A stretch of DNA of 64,000 bases. Source: a virus. The translations under genes were made by a program, and so were the position numbers. Below the pieces are notes generated by a model. It did no database searches, was not told where the DNA came from, and saw only the letters and a list, made by a program, of their open reading frames with translations. Positions 57,101 to 63,956 of the stretch are shown in pieces; the first letter of the stretch is position 1; every line of letters begins with the position of its first letter. The stretch lies in IMG/VR virus record IMGVR_UViG_3300030333_008459, positions 1-64,000 of that record; one strand, 5' to 3'.

Positions 57101-58240
57101 TATCTTGCCAAGAGTGTCAGCTAATTCTTTAAGATTTATAGTTGCCTCATTGATAGCTGTTGAAAGAGTTTTATTTAAAGCAACGTTCCGTTGATAAGCC
57201 TCGTTTGTTGCTTTTGCGGCAACGTCAGTAATTTCTATAGCAGTTGATGTTTTTGAATTATAGTCATCAAGGATAGCCAAGAATGGAGCGATTTGGAATT
57301 TACCAACCAAGTTTTCAGCTATCTGAAGCTTTTGAGCGTCAGGGAGTTTTTGGATGGTGTCGGCTAAGTTTTGAATAAGTTTAGTTCCACTTAAAACTGC
57401 ACCTGAAGCGTCCTCGACTTGCACCCCTAATTGTTGCATGGTCTTAAGCTTGTCAAGACTCTGTATCCGAGTAAAAATTGTTTTAAAAGAGTTACCAATA
57501 ACAGCACCACCCCTCGCGGTTTTTTCTTGGACCGCCGAAATAACACCCACTAATTCATCTAGACTTACTCCAGCCTGAATTGCAACCGCACCTGATCGCT
57601 TGATACCTTCAATCAAATCTCTTTCTGATACAGCTGCTTTAATAGAAGCAGCAGAAAGCTTGTTCAAAACCTCGCTGCTCGTTACACCATCTTTATTAAA
57701 AGAGTTAATAGCGGCAGTTAGTCCTGCCACAGCCTCGGTCGCACCTAACCCAGACAAACGACTTAAAACCAAAGCATCATTCAATCTAGCTATAACCTGC
57801 TCTGTCTTTAAACCTTGACGGCTTAATTCCAATGCTGCACCCGCAACTGTATCAAACGATTGTTCTGTATTTCGAGCTACATCAAAAATTGTTCTCTTAA
57901 ATGCTTCTAGTTGGGTAGTTGTTTGTCCTAAGATAGTATTGATGCTAGCCATTTGTTTTTCAACCTGAATGGTAGTGCTAACCAACTCTTTAAATCCTTG
58001 AGTGACTGCGTTAAGAACCCCAACAGAAGCGCCGAAAGCTAACACCCTTGCGTTAGCCGCTTCCATCGACTTCGTAAACTGGTCTGCCTTACCAGTAATG
58101 CGCCCCAAAGGTTGAGATAAACCTTCAATACTTTTGGCGCTAGTGCCTAAATTTATCTTAAGATTTTTACCAGCTTTCTTCGCTTGAGCCTCAATGCTAG
58201 CTTGTAATCCTGTAACTGTTGCTGGTATTCTTAATGGCAT
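51197..58240 (-). CDS. Tail tape measure protein with embedded nuclease-like domain
   Basis: 2347 residues; sets tail length and is usually ejected ahead of or with DNA. Residues about 60-400 match TP901-type tape measures (VGVLNAVTQGFKELVSTTIQ, FDTVAGAALELSRQGL). At about 1.5 Å per residue the tail would be near 350 nm. Hydrophobic segments lie near 410-450, 1030-1125 and 2050-2070. A motif GYIPNF or variants recurs at about 547, 580, 601, 637, 922 and 986. Between the fourth and fifth, residues about 775-832 look like a PD-(D/E)XK fold (FE779, D804/D810, E828-A-K830). The C-terminus has two GGEFV blocks (about 1920 and 2247). A GGAG ribosome site precedes the ATG. Confidence 0.93.
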   Translation of the reverse strand: MPLRIPATVTGLQASIEAQAKKAGKNLKINLGTSAKSIEGLSQPLGRITGKADQFTKSMEAANARVLAFGASVGVLNAVTQGFKELVSTTIQVEKQMASINTILGQTTTQLEAFKRTIFDVARNTEQSFDTVAGAALELSRQGLKTEQVIARLNDALVLSRLSGLGATEAVAGLTAAINSFNKDGVTSSEVLNKLSAASIKAAVSERDLIEGIKRSGAVAIQAGVSLDELVGVISAVQEKTARGGAVIGNSFKTIFTRIQSLDKLKTMQQLGVQVEDASGAVLSGTKLIQNLADTIQKLPDAQKLQIAENLVGKFQIAPFLAILDDYNSKTSTAIEITDVAAKATNEAYQRNVALNKTLSTAINEATINLKELADTLGKIGITESLQNVLGFFNSLVNNVKEILGGEGIGSDFAKGIVKGIGGVLAGPGLAIFGAIVAKLTVDLVRFGVGSLKTFFGLNKAAQQQATLQGQIASTLLGNKGIQQQILSIENSTLSTEQKRAAQIKFFTTALNEQLRIMTQMQGIAGRIAPAVLRGTAGARAGRAAGGYIPNFNAVRGYGSEQQDIARGVGGAPPSARPVTIPNFNFGGGQRGPVVANTSEFIVPNFAGKSGSAIFNQDMVASMGLPAGAKKIGASTGFIPNFAKPRGMNTDNGIVLLIGARKGDKPANQVFSYTDTKGVQRFVSQEASIPKNILNDKASPTFKIKVPSYGIAPNEKGRPPFDTKTISERLAKTSGRFSVQFFKRLPNSKKILNESGKKEFLQNFIKPGDTSGVSGLMFESMIKAFLSGQEFKDAAGFAGNTRLDTPVNADIRSLFGIRGENVGSLGGEAKVNDDLKHIISTAQKIFAVRGQGQARFGGKGFGSKRIGAEGARATGRSANTQFSSLNTAQQSLVRQLNPSVGSGSSLVYPRGAGAAFRRNASGYIPNFANGGGALQDAIQRESAAGLPINQIRVNQDPRLRNQDNPMGLAVTNTRDEPTGAIPFAGGYIPNYQFPTGRDLAVNVPGQRGGNPAPSLNRGTAPTPPGGQRDLLGPIFAVTAAMAALQGATSGAETKMGKVTNELTKMVTTLTTIAFAGTAIKGFANDMAASSKTITAGFGKFLGGLSIAGAAIGATVAVYNGLDKALMESRGINELNTRNMNRLADAAKGATRQLNNLSNLEQGQLKSQASRDFREFGLDDRQFQAAQALSNAEFNDQFQALIKARMTGDVGIANTPLGKKDEEFRKNIENLFQQARLANVDPALVREVLREEARGPGGGTFGKFRDPETGREFEGAVLTRGEFDEAIRRLIPVIEEGRKAFEKEENDFRNLLRKSGFGAGSLDNFLKNLQAGSGSFLPEEALKNIRRVAGPEFANVGESLTLSEKEKIIKEEIKRIEQEIAATADEGRREELKLTKELLKGALDKRQVELTTTKDFDRRIKLAESLGTLNKDELRNLRTQKLEFELNNKLLKRRFELVKQAIDSVEGLSANEQQRLDLQDELSKLTVKQLTDANAIAAVIQKVLGFDNKRNINAEEIAKNMVKIVEAGDGSVEAANAFELATKKAADNTDRIRDNLDTARTLLDLQIGKDAFDQVFQSNEDIADLERLKRDAQRTLDQGGLNPEQREGLQRQIRGLNFGIETSRAGEREARLLERARSFDLGPTFNTRGQQLRGQELRTAGFKEEDIADIQKGARLDLKKRIAEAKTTEEAFKIIEDSLKNLTDTETVQIKKRLEALKQETELSRQSTEATLAQSKAELELIGIRIKTANDLQESSRQLEKVGFGGAGLAAARRAAAVAGGPADVEPSIIQDASDKRRSVLQRLRERPEFDAINNADTLATTIENAAINFKNTMSDALVDAIARGESLGDALRAAATDFFSLLAKGFMQSAVDQITGVGLGKGGGGGFNLLSFLFGGEKKNRGGIITGGSGTRDDVPTLLTGGEFVIRRASVNRYGRAFLEDLNEGNVPQMQAGGFYSPGTFGQGSITGSRDLLRFATQSSTSGQFDRVGGGEGLGFASLEPMSARLTMFGRRNSPLFQREQESQREAFGLFARQSQLEEQLREQREQQRRALLGSVISAVVAAGVSGLVNQGGGESGGVESAGLSSDSGAGIMLGGGASGVLSNSSGEGGGFFARAGRAIGNFFNMGQASAIENLDNVTSENIQEINQAAARVGNTVGTGFTGGVRPSRFRFRPGPSSFADTATAGAAGVLPPLGTPRNVVTPQTEAELQAWLRSNSAAGINLDKHATGGYISPTAGVDTVPSMLSGGEFVMNAAATQRIGRGNLSNLNGGGSLEGGTEAIVSRLDQLINVSGEGGETVINITVNSDGTQTTEGGGDEEQQTLALRIRDVVRQTIEEEKRLGGSLRR

Positions 58241-58250
58241 CTCCGTAAAC

Positions 58251-58271
58251 CTTTGTATTATTTACACAAAG
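58251..58271 (-). repeat. Hairpin in the leader before the tape measure gene
   Basis: CTTTGT and ACAAAG (58271-58266 and 58256-58251 on the minus strand) form a 6-bp stem with a 9-base loop in the 33-base gap, just upstream of the GGAG ribosome site. It may set the ratio of chaperone to tape measure, or may be chance. Confidence 0.35.
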
Positions 58272-58273
58272 AT

Positions 58274-59257
58274 TTACACATCATGCCCAGCTAATCGCAT
58301 CATTTGTTCCATATTAAGCTGCCCCCCATGTTTTTCTGCTTCTTCAGATAAAGCTTTATTGCCTTGAGCAGCATCAAACGTTTTCATATCAGATTTTGTA
58401 GCCCCAAAAACAAAAGAAGAATCAGCGTCATCTTTTATTCCTGTTTTTCTTTTATCCTTATTTCTTTGAGCGTCAGAAAAAGCCAAAAGTTTTTCAGGAT
58501 CTTGTTTTATATTGTCAGGGATATCATCTGTGTTTTGGAAAATATTAAAAAACATTCTCCCATACAAAGCCACACGCAATTGATAAACACTTAAAGCTGT
58601 AACTGGTTTACGGTAAAAACCATAAACATCCTCACAAAGAGACAGATACATAGAAAAAAAAGGACGCAACACAGCTTCTTGTATTTTAAGATCAGTAAAC
58701 CTTTCTCCTATATCTGCTTGAGCCATATTAATCTTAATGACTTCCCAGCTCTCCAACCTCCCGAACTCCTCCTCTGTATATAAGTGTTCTGTTAAATCAG
58801 GATCTTTAAATAATAAAAATCTTAAAATTTCATCACTGCTTCTAGTCGTCGCATATTCTTCAGCAGTTTTCCCTATAACCTCCTGTCTTTTTGTTAGCAA
58901 CTCTGCTAGTTCTTTTTGTTTTTCCTTTATAGTATTATGCATCTCCTCTCTTTGAGATGGCAGAGGTAAAAGGTTTTGGGTATTTTTTAGATTTTTTATT
59001 TCAAATTCTTTAGAGGCTATTTCGCTATCTTCCTCATGAGACCAAATTTCCTCCTCTATAACATATTTAAGCCTGTCTTTTTCGGATTCTAAACCTCTAG
59101 ACAAAGCTAAGTTTTTATATTTTTCATAATACTTATGTAAATATCTTTGGTCTTTCAAGCTAATATGCTTAAAATAAGCTTCCTTGCCTTCTATTTGAGC
59201 TTCTGTGTATCCATCAAAAGCTTCCCCGACTAAGGAGATGTATAGTTCGTCATTCAA
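58274..59257 (-). CDS. Tail assembly chaperone, downstream (T-like) part
   Basis: 327 residues, charged and helical, coded directly before the tape measure gene. Coiled-coil-prone stretches include KNLKNTQNLLPLPSQREE and KEKQKELAELLTKRQEV. The end has NMEQMMRLAGHDV. The only in-frame start near the 5' end is TTG at 59257, which overlaps the TGA of the previous gene and has no evident ribosome site. The frame is -1 relative to that gene. It may therefore be made mainly as a frameshift extension, as in lambda gpG-gpT. The independent start remains possible. Confidence 0.65.
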   Translation of the reverse strand: MNDELYISLVGEAFDGYTEAQIEGKEAYFKHISLKDQRYLHKYYEKYKNLALSRGLESEKDRLKYVIEEEIWSHEEDSEIASKEFEIKNLKNTQNLLPLPSQREEMHNTIKEKQKELAELLTKRQEVIGKTAEEYATTRSSDEILRFLLFKDPDLTEHLYTEEEFGRLESWEVIKINMAQADIGERFTDLKIQEAVLRPFFSMYLSLCEDVYGFYRKPVTALSVYQLRVALYGRMFFNIFQNTDDIPDNIKQDPEKLLAFSDAQRNKDKRKTGIKDDADSSFVFGATKSDMKTFDAAQGNKALSEEAEKHGGQLNMEQMMRLAGHDV

Positions 59258-60009
59258 AGATCGCCTTTTTCCACTTGCTCGATAAGATTATTGAACTCAT
59301 CAGGGGTGGAGGCTTGATTGAAGAACCAAAACGCTAGAATGGTGGTGACCTTTTTTACCACAGCAAGATAAAAATCATCTGACACATCTTCTTTTAAATA
59401 GTAATCTTCTATCTTTTGTTCAAAATCTTCCCCCTCAAAATAAGAAACAGGTTGCTCATCATCTTCTCTTTGAACATGAGTTAGCATTAAGGTATACCAC
59501 AACAAAAGACGGTTTTGGGCTTTTACGTCAGCAGTATGATCAAAAAGAGACTGCATAGAAGACTCGGCATCTACGATCTTTCTACGGGCAACTGAAAGCT
59601 CATTCTTAAGTTCTTCTAAACGTTCTTTTTGTTTATCGCTCTTTTTTTCTATAGTTTCCAATCGAGCATACTCATTCTGAATGTCAAAAATTTCTTTATA
59701 CAACTTACCATAATCTTTTGCATCATCTTCTGACCATACGCCCCCTGTATCGCTGTATTTTTTGTAGAGCATTGCTTTAGTTAGAATACCACGTTTCACA
59801 CAACGGCTCATTTCGACAGAATATTCCAATTCTGCATCTTCTAACTCGCGACGAGAAGGTCTCTTTAACCTGACCTGAACAGGGACTTTCTCTGTTACTT
59901 TCTTTGTAACAGTAGTTTCCTCTCCTGTTTTTTTATTTTTTCGAGTGTGCGTCTTCTCTACTTCTTTTTCTTCATCCAAAGTGAACGAATATAATTCTTT
60001 AAATTCCAT
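59254..60009 (-). CDS. Tail assembly chaperone, upstream (G-like) part
   Basis: 251 residues, highly charged. It begins MEFKELYSFTLDEEKEVEKT, has a lysine-rich region (HTRKNKKTGEETTVTKK), a coiled coil (NEYARLETIEKKSDKQKERL, EELKNELSVARRKIVDAESS) and a C-terminal helical domain. Position before a tape measure gene and the overlap with a -1 frame partner are typical of tail tube/tape chaperones. It is predicted to coat and keep the 2347-residue tape measure soluble until the tail tube forms. Confidence 0.65.
   Translation of the reverse strand: MEFKELYSFTLDEEKEVEKTHTRKNKKTGEETTVTKKVTEKVPVQVRLKRPSRRELEDAELEYSVEMSRCVKRGILTKAMLYKKYSDTGGVWSEDDAKDYGKLYKEIFDIQNEYARLETIEKKSDKQKERLEELKNELSVARRKIVDAESSMQSLFDHTADVKAQNRLLLWYTLMLTHVQREDDEQPVSYFEGEDFEQKIEDYYLKEDVSDDFYLAVVKKVTTILAFWFFNQASTPDEFNNLIEQVEKGDL
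59266..59272 (-). other. Candidate -1 ribosomal slippage site
   Basis: On the minus strand the zero-frame codons GTG GAA AAA GGC give the slippery-type run GGAAAAAGG (59272-59264). The site is 4 codons before the TGA of the upstream chaperone gene. The -1 frame is open from about 10 codons before the TTG into the 327-residue frame. The heptamer G-GAA-AAA is not a perfect X-XXY-YYZ match, so the site is a candidate only. Confidence 0.4.
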
Positions 60010-60020
60010 AACCTTATTCC

Positions 60021-60308
60021 TTATTTAAAAACGAAACTTATACTGTAATTATTTAAGTTAGAATCAAAATTTCTAATTGATTCGTTACCAATATCTAAAA
60101 TTCTTTTTCTGATCCAGTTAACTTTTTGAGGCGTAAAGTGATTAGCTGTATTAATGATTGCATGATATTTTTCAGGGATGTTTTGATAAAGTTTTTCATA
60201 ATGAAAATCATGATCCATTTTCATATCCTCAACCATCACTAGCATCGTCTTAAAAAGCCTTGAAATTTCACTATTAGACGATTTACTTAAATTTTTTTTA
60301 GCGTCCAT
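60021..60308 (-). CDS. Small helical protein, first gene of the tail operon
   Basis: 95 residues. A basic, Ser-rich start (MDAKKNLSKSSNSEISRLFK) is followed by helical segments (MLVMVEDMKMDHDFHYEKLY, KVNWIRKRILDIGNESIRNF). No family recognised. A strong promoter precedes it and a 12-base gap follows. It could be a regulator or a tail assembly factor. Confidence 0.6.
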   Translation of the reverse strand: MDAKKNLSKSSNSEISRLFKTMLVMVEDMKMDHDFHYEKLYQNIPEKYHAIINTANHFTPQKVNWIRKRILDIGNESIRNFDSNLNNYSISFVFK

Positions 60309-60324
60309 GCCTTAAACCTATCTT

Positions 60325-60352
60325 ATTATATAATTTAAAGTGTAAAAATCAA
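60325..60352 (-). promoter_or_regulatory. Sigma70-type promoter of the tail operon with palindromic -10
   Basis: Minus strand: TTGATT (60352-60347), a 16-base spacer, TATAAT (60330-60325). The -10 is part of the perfect palindrome ATTATATAAT (60325-60334), so the plus strand also has TATAAT (60329-60334), 19 bases before the ATG at 60354. No plus-strand -35 is seen. Transcription may run both ways. Confidence 0.65.
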
Positions 60353-60353
60353 T

Positions 60354-60821
60354 ATGGCAGGGTTTTTAAGCACAGATCAAATAAACAAAGTCAGAGACCT
60401 TATGGGGACTTTGCATACGACATTTGCCAGAACTATAACAGTTTATAAGACCGCAAAAAAAACATTGATAGCTTCCACTACTTCGTGGAACTCTCTTTAT
60501 GGTAGGACTAATACAGGCTCAAATGATTCTGTTGAATACACAATAGTTTCAGAAACTTTTCAAGCTAGAATCTACTACGACGATATGGATACAGCCTATC
60601 TCACAGATGATGGGCCGTCCGAACAAGCAGGAACACAAAATAAAGTTGTTGTTTCTGATGGCACAGTAAGAATAGTGGTAGAAGAAGATGCCTATGACTA
60701 TCTTAGCGAATCTCGCAGGGTAGAATTTGACGGAACAAAATTTATTATAGAAAGTGATGGACAGCCCCGAGGTTTCACATCAAACCAATTTTATACTTTC
60801 ATCCTTACTCCTACTGAATAA
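60354..60821 (+). CDS. Putative head-tail connector or tail completion protein
   Basis: 155 residues, beta-rich (RITVYKTAKKTLIASTTSWN is close to the plan ARTITVYKTAKKTL; VEYTIVSETFQARIYYDD). Position after the tail operon and before tail proteins suggests a neck or connector role. The closest remembered pattern is small head-closure or tail-completion proteins, but no family is certain. Divergent from the 60308 gene, with a shared promoter. Confidence 0.45.
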   Translation: MAGFLSTDQINKVRDLMGTLHTTFARTITVYKTAKKTLIASTTSWNSLYGRTNTGSNDSVEYTIVSETFQARIYYDDMDTAYLTDDGPSEQAGTQNKVVVSDGTVRIVVEEDAYDYLSESRRVEFDGTKFIIESDGQPRGFTSNQFYTFILTPTE

Positions 60822-61408
60822 TGGCATCTTTAGAACCAGATGTGATTGCAGCTCTGAGCCGCCAAGTTCCTAAATTAACACGAAATAATTTAGAAAAAGA
60901 GACGCGCAGAAAATTTAAAGAGCTTAAAGGTCAAATGATAAGCGAGTTTCTCGCTCTACCTGTCACTCAGGAAATAATGGCTGGGCCAAACGGAGTAAAT
61001 ATTAGTGGCAGTTTAGGAGGCGTAAGTAATCTTTTTGCGTTCATAGGTTTTAATCAGGGAGATGATCCTATTGCCCCCATTTTAACTTTATTAGAAGCGG
61101 TTAACCTTCAATACGATTCAGATATAAAAAGATCTACTAGAGGGTTTGGTGTTAATTTTAAGGTAAATTTACCTCTACCTGAAGAAATTTTTGCAATTAC
61201 ACCTTTACCTTGGGCTACAGGTAGAAGCTGGGCCGAAGGAATTGAACGGGGTCTATCTGGTCTGGGTCACTTATTAAAGAAAAGCAAGGGTAGATCAGGC
61301 GCGGCTATCCAAACCCGTGTAAAAGTAAGAGGCGGTAAATTTCAAAATACCCCTTATATTTCAGCCTTTCTTAAAAAATATAAACAAAAGTTTGAACAAT
61401 TGAAATGA
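60821..61408 (+). CDS. Putative tail completion / neck protein
   Basis: 195 residues. A helical, basic start (KLTRNNLEKETRRKFKELKG) leads to a glycine-rich middle (GVNISGSLGGVSNLFAFIGF) and a basic C-terminus (ISAFLKKYKQKFEQLK). The size and order fit tail terminator or completion proteins, but no motif proves it. Starts at TAATG after the preceding gene. Confidence 0.45.
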   Translation: MASLEPDVIAALSRQVPKLTRNNLEKETRRKFKELKGQMISEFLALPVTQEIMAGPNGVNISGSLGGVSNLFAFIGFNQGDDPIAPILTLLEAVNLQYDSDIKRSTRGFGVNFKVNLPLPEEIFAITPLPWATGRSWAEGIERGLSGLGHLLKKSKGRSGAAIQTRVKVRGGKFQNTPYISAFLKKYKQKFEQLK

Positions 61409-62253
61409 AGGAGCAATTCCAACACAAATTAACCACATCTTTTTTTCTGTGGTTTGATAATTTTCTACTTAAAAAGGGAGAAGCTTTTAGTAATAAAACA
61501 GGAACTTTTTTTAATTATTCAGACACATTGCTTGATTCTGATTATACCCCTTATGGTAGTCCTTATAAGCAATGGGTCACTGATTCATCTATTTCAGGAG
61601 CCACCATTCCTACGGGAGTTTTCATTGATGGCAGCTTTTCAGGCAGAAACAACGGTGTTGTTTTGGACTTTTCTAATGGTAGAGCTTTGGTTTCAGGATC
61701 TGTAACAGACTCTACAATAACAGGAGAATTTGCAGTTAAAGACTTCAGTGTTTATTTAACCAACGATACAGAAGACGATTTAATTGTTGAAAATAAATAT
61801 GTTGTTAATTCTCGTCTTCCCTCAGGACCAGACACCTATATCGCTCCTTATGACGATGTGGTCCCCGCCGTATTTCTATCTACGTCAGTAAGCGAAAACA
61901 AGCCCTTTGCTTTCGGAGGTATGGAAAACACAAATATTCACGCTAACGCCGTAGTCTTAGCAGAAGACACTTATCAGTTAGATGGTGTTTTGTCTATTTT
62001 TATGGATTCTGTAAACGAATCTTTTACCCCAATTCCAATGAGCGGTTACCCTATAACTGAGTTAGGAGATCTGAAAGGGGATACTTATAGTTATACAGAT
62101 GCCATAAGTCCTTATAGCGATGAAGAAAAATTTATTGTAAACAAAGTCAGAGTATCAAAACTAACCGACCGAACAAGAAAAAACTTAGCGAATGAGCTTT
62201 ATATAGGGTTTATTGATTTTGATTTAATAAAAAACAGGATGCGCTTTGAGTAG
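61405..62253 (+). CDS. Virion structural protein, unknown
   Basis: 282 residues, beta-rich with many Asp/Ser/Thr/Gly. Segments such as GVFIDGSFSGRNNGVVLDFS, NGRALVSGSVTD and FAVKDFSVYLTNDTEDDLIV suggest a jelly-roll- or Ig-like virion protein. Located between neck-like and major tail genes; the exact role is not clear. Overlaps the previous gene (ATGA type). Confidence 0.5.
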   Translation: MKEQFQHKLTTSFFLWFDNFLLKKGEAFSNKTGTFFNYSDTLLDSDYTPYGSPYKQWVTDSSISGATIPTGVFIDGSFSGRNNGVVLDFSNGRALVSGSVTDSTITGEFAVKDFSVYLTNDTEDDLIVENKYVVNSRLPSGPDTYIAPYDDVVPAVFLSTSVSENKPFAFGGMENTNIHANAVVLAEDTYQLDGVLSIFMDSVNESFTPIPMSGYPITELGDLKGDTYSYTDAISPYSDEEKFIVNKVRVSKLTDRTRKNLANELYIGFIDFDLIKNRMRFE

Positions 62254-62273
62254 TAATTTCACATTTTAATAAT
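62246..62273 (+). promoter_or_regulatory. Possible promoter for the major tail protein gene
   Basis: TTGAGT at 62246-62251, a 16-base spacer, AATAAT at 62268-62273. Weaker than the other promoters, but the same spacer length. It lies 32 bases before the ATG at 62306; AAAGGAAAG lies between. Confidence 0.35.
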
Positions 62274-62305
62274 AAAACTGTAAACAAAGGAAAGAATCTT
62301 TTATC

Positions 62306-63451
62306 ATGGCCAGCAGAAATAGAGTAATTTACCAATCAGAAGGGCTTTTTGTGAGCAGGGACGCTAGCTTAACGGGTGAAGCCGATAATGAGCAGCTCCA
62401 ACGAGTTCAAAGCGCTAACTACAGCTATACAATTAACCGTCAAGACGTTAACCAATACGGCGAGCTTGCTCGTATTGACTCTTTAGTTCTTGAGCCGCCG
62501 ACAGTTAGTGTTGACTTTTCTTATTATTTAACGGACGGCTTTAATGAAAGATGTTTAGATTTTTATGTTCAGACGGGTAACGCCATCAAAACCCAACTCA
62601 CAGCTCCAGGCAACTTTGCGTCTGGTCACCTTACTGCTGGATCGGGAAAAAATATTTATATTGTCACTTCTCCTGAGGGAGAAGACTTCAACGCAGGAGA
62701 TGCTTATGAGGCTAGTGATAAAATTATCGGTATTGGTAATGCTTACTTAACTGATTATTCTGTTGATCTTTCTGTGGGTTCTCTCCCCACCGCTAGTGTT
62801 AGCATGGAGGGAGCCAACGTTCGTAGTTCCGCTGGAACCGCAATCAAAAACCCAGCTGTAAACCAAGCAGATGGATCAGAGTTCACCTCCAATAACGTCA
62901 CCCTTCCTGTAGGTAAAACAGGAGGTGCGGGAGCTGCGAGTGGTGGCATTACTGCACTAAAGCCAGGAGATATCACATTATCTCTGACAGCTTTTGATGG
63001 CGAAACTGTCTCAGATCTTAGTGCTACCGAAGGTATTCACATACAAAGCGCTACTATTTCCATTCCTCTTTCGAGAACTCCTCTGGACCGTCTCGGAAGC
63101 ACCTTTGCTTTCGCACGGACTGTTGATTTCCCAGTCGTTACGACTCTTAGTGTTAGCGCGATTATGAATGAAACAGATGCTGATAACTTAGCTGATAATC
63201 TGGAGCTACCAGAACGAGATGTTTCTATCACCCTGAAAGATGCTAATGAAAACACTGCTCTGTTATGGGATTTTAAAGGAGCACTGGTCGAAAGCGAAAG
63301 CTGGAGTTCTAGTATTGGGGCAAACAAGTCTGTAGACATTACATTCACTGCTCAAATTGGTGGTCCCGAAGATGTCGCTGATGGAGTCTTCTTAAGCGGT
63401 ATTAATGGTGACCCCGCTTTTAATCTGTATCAAGCTGGACCTGCATCATAA
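62306..63451 (+). CDS. Probable major tail (tube) protein
   Basis: 381 residues. QSANYSYTINRQDVNQYG and LTDYSVDLSVGSLPTASVSM are the start and middle of a beta-sandwich; HIQSATISIPLSRTPLD and RLGSTFAFARTVDFPV belong to the second half. The same blocks recur in diverged form in the 48260 and 50381 proteins, so tube-like folds are duplicated in this phage. It has its own possible promoter and AAAGGA ribosome site, which fits high expression of a major virion protein. Confidence 0.6.
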   Translation: MASRNRVIYQSEGLFVSRDASLTGEADNEQLQRVQSANYSYTINRQDVNQYGELARIDSLVLEPPTVSVDFSYYLTDGFNERCLDFYVQTGNAIKTQLTAPGNFASGHLTAGSGKNIYIVTSPEGEDFNAGDAYEASDKIIGIGNAYLTDYSVDLSVGSLPTASVSMEGANVRSSAGTAIKNPAVNQADGSEFTSNNVTLPVGKTGGAGAASGGITALKPGDITLSLTAFDGETVSDLSATEGIHIQSATISIPLSRTPLDRLGSTFAFARTVDFPVVTTLSVSAIMNETDADNLADNLELPERDVSITLKDANENTALLWDFKGALVESESWSSSIGANKSVDITFTAQIGGPEDVADGVFLSGINGDPAFNLYQAGPAS

Positions 63452-63453
63452 CG

Positions 63454-63711
63454 ATGAAAGAAAGATCTTTTACAAAGAGGGTCGCGACAGAAAAACCTGT
63501 CGCGGCCCCCAAGCCTAAAAAAGATCCTGCACCCGCAGAATCAACAGAGCTGCCTTGGAAAACACATGAGGACATTACTAACGCCTTTTTAAAAGGCAGT
63601 CCGAGCGAAGCAGTTTTAAAAGGACACGCTAAAATTTTAGGAATAGAATATAATTCTAATTTTGAAGAATTTTTTAACGATGCTTTAGAGGCATTTAACA
63701 AACTCAAGTAA
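63454..63711 (+). CDS. Small protein, unknown function
   Basis: 85 residues. A basic, Pro/Ala-rich N-terminal tail (KRVATEKPVAAPKPKKDPAP) is followed by a small helical domain (THEDITNAFLKGSPSEAVLK). Position directly after the major tail gene suggests a tail assembly or chaperone role, not proven. Confidence 0.55.
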   Translation: MKERSFTKRVATEKPVAAPKPKKDPAPAESTELPWKTHEDITNAFLKGSPSEAVLKGHAKILGIEYNSNFEEFFNDALEAFNKLK

Positions 63712-63713
63712 TC

Positions 63714-63956
63714 ATGCCCGACAATAAAAAAACAACTAAAAAAGCTGCTGCACCTAAAAAAGCACCTGCTAAAAAAGTTACCGCTGCTAAAGAAGAGCTT
63801 AAGCCAAAACCTAAAGCTGAAACTCCTAAAACACTAAGGGCGTTAAAAGATCAATATTTCGCAGCTATAGCGGCTAATCCAACTAAAAAGGATTCTATTC
63901 GCGCTAAATATAAAAAAGAAAGACTTGCTCTTAAGAAGTCTCTCAAAAAGCGTTAA
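63714..63956 (+). CDS. Small Lys/Ala/Pro-rich protein
   Basis: 80 residues. The N-terminal half is a histone-H1-like low-complexity tail (KKTTKKAAAPKKAPAKKVTA). The C-terminal half is a helix (TLRALKDQYFAAIAANPTKK). Nucleic-acid binding is possible because of the charge. It is the last gene seen; the final 44 bases of the window hold nothing I can identify. Confidence 0.55.
   Translation: MPDNKKTTKKAAAPKKAPAKKVTAAKEELKPKPKAETPKTLRALKDQYFAAIAANPTKKDSIRAKYKKERLALKKSLKKR

Noticed and set aside
51462-57818. Several plus-strand open frames of 60-213 codons across the tape measure gene
   Set aside because: They are antisense shadows of a long, Leu/Ala-rich coding region; translations are Ser/Pro/Leu-rich without domain patterns.
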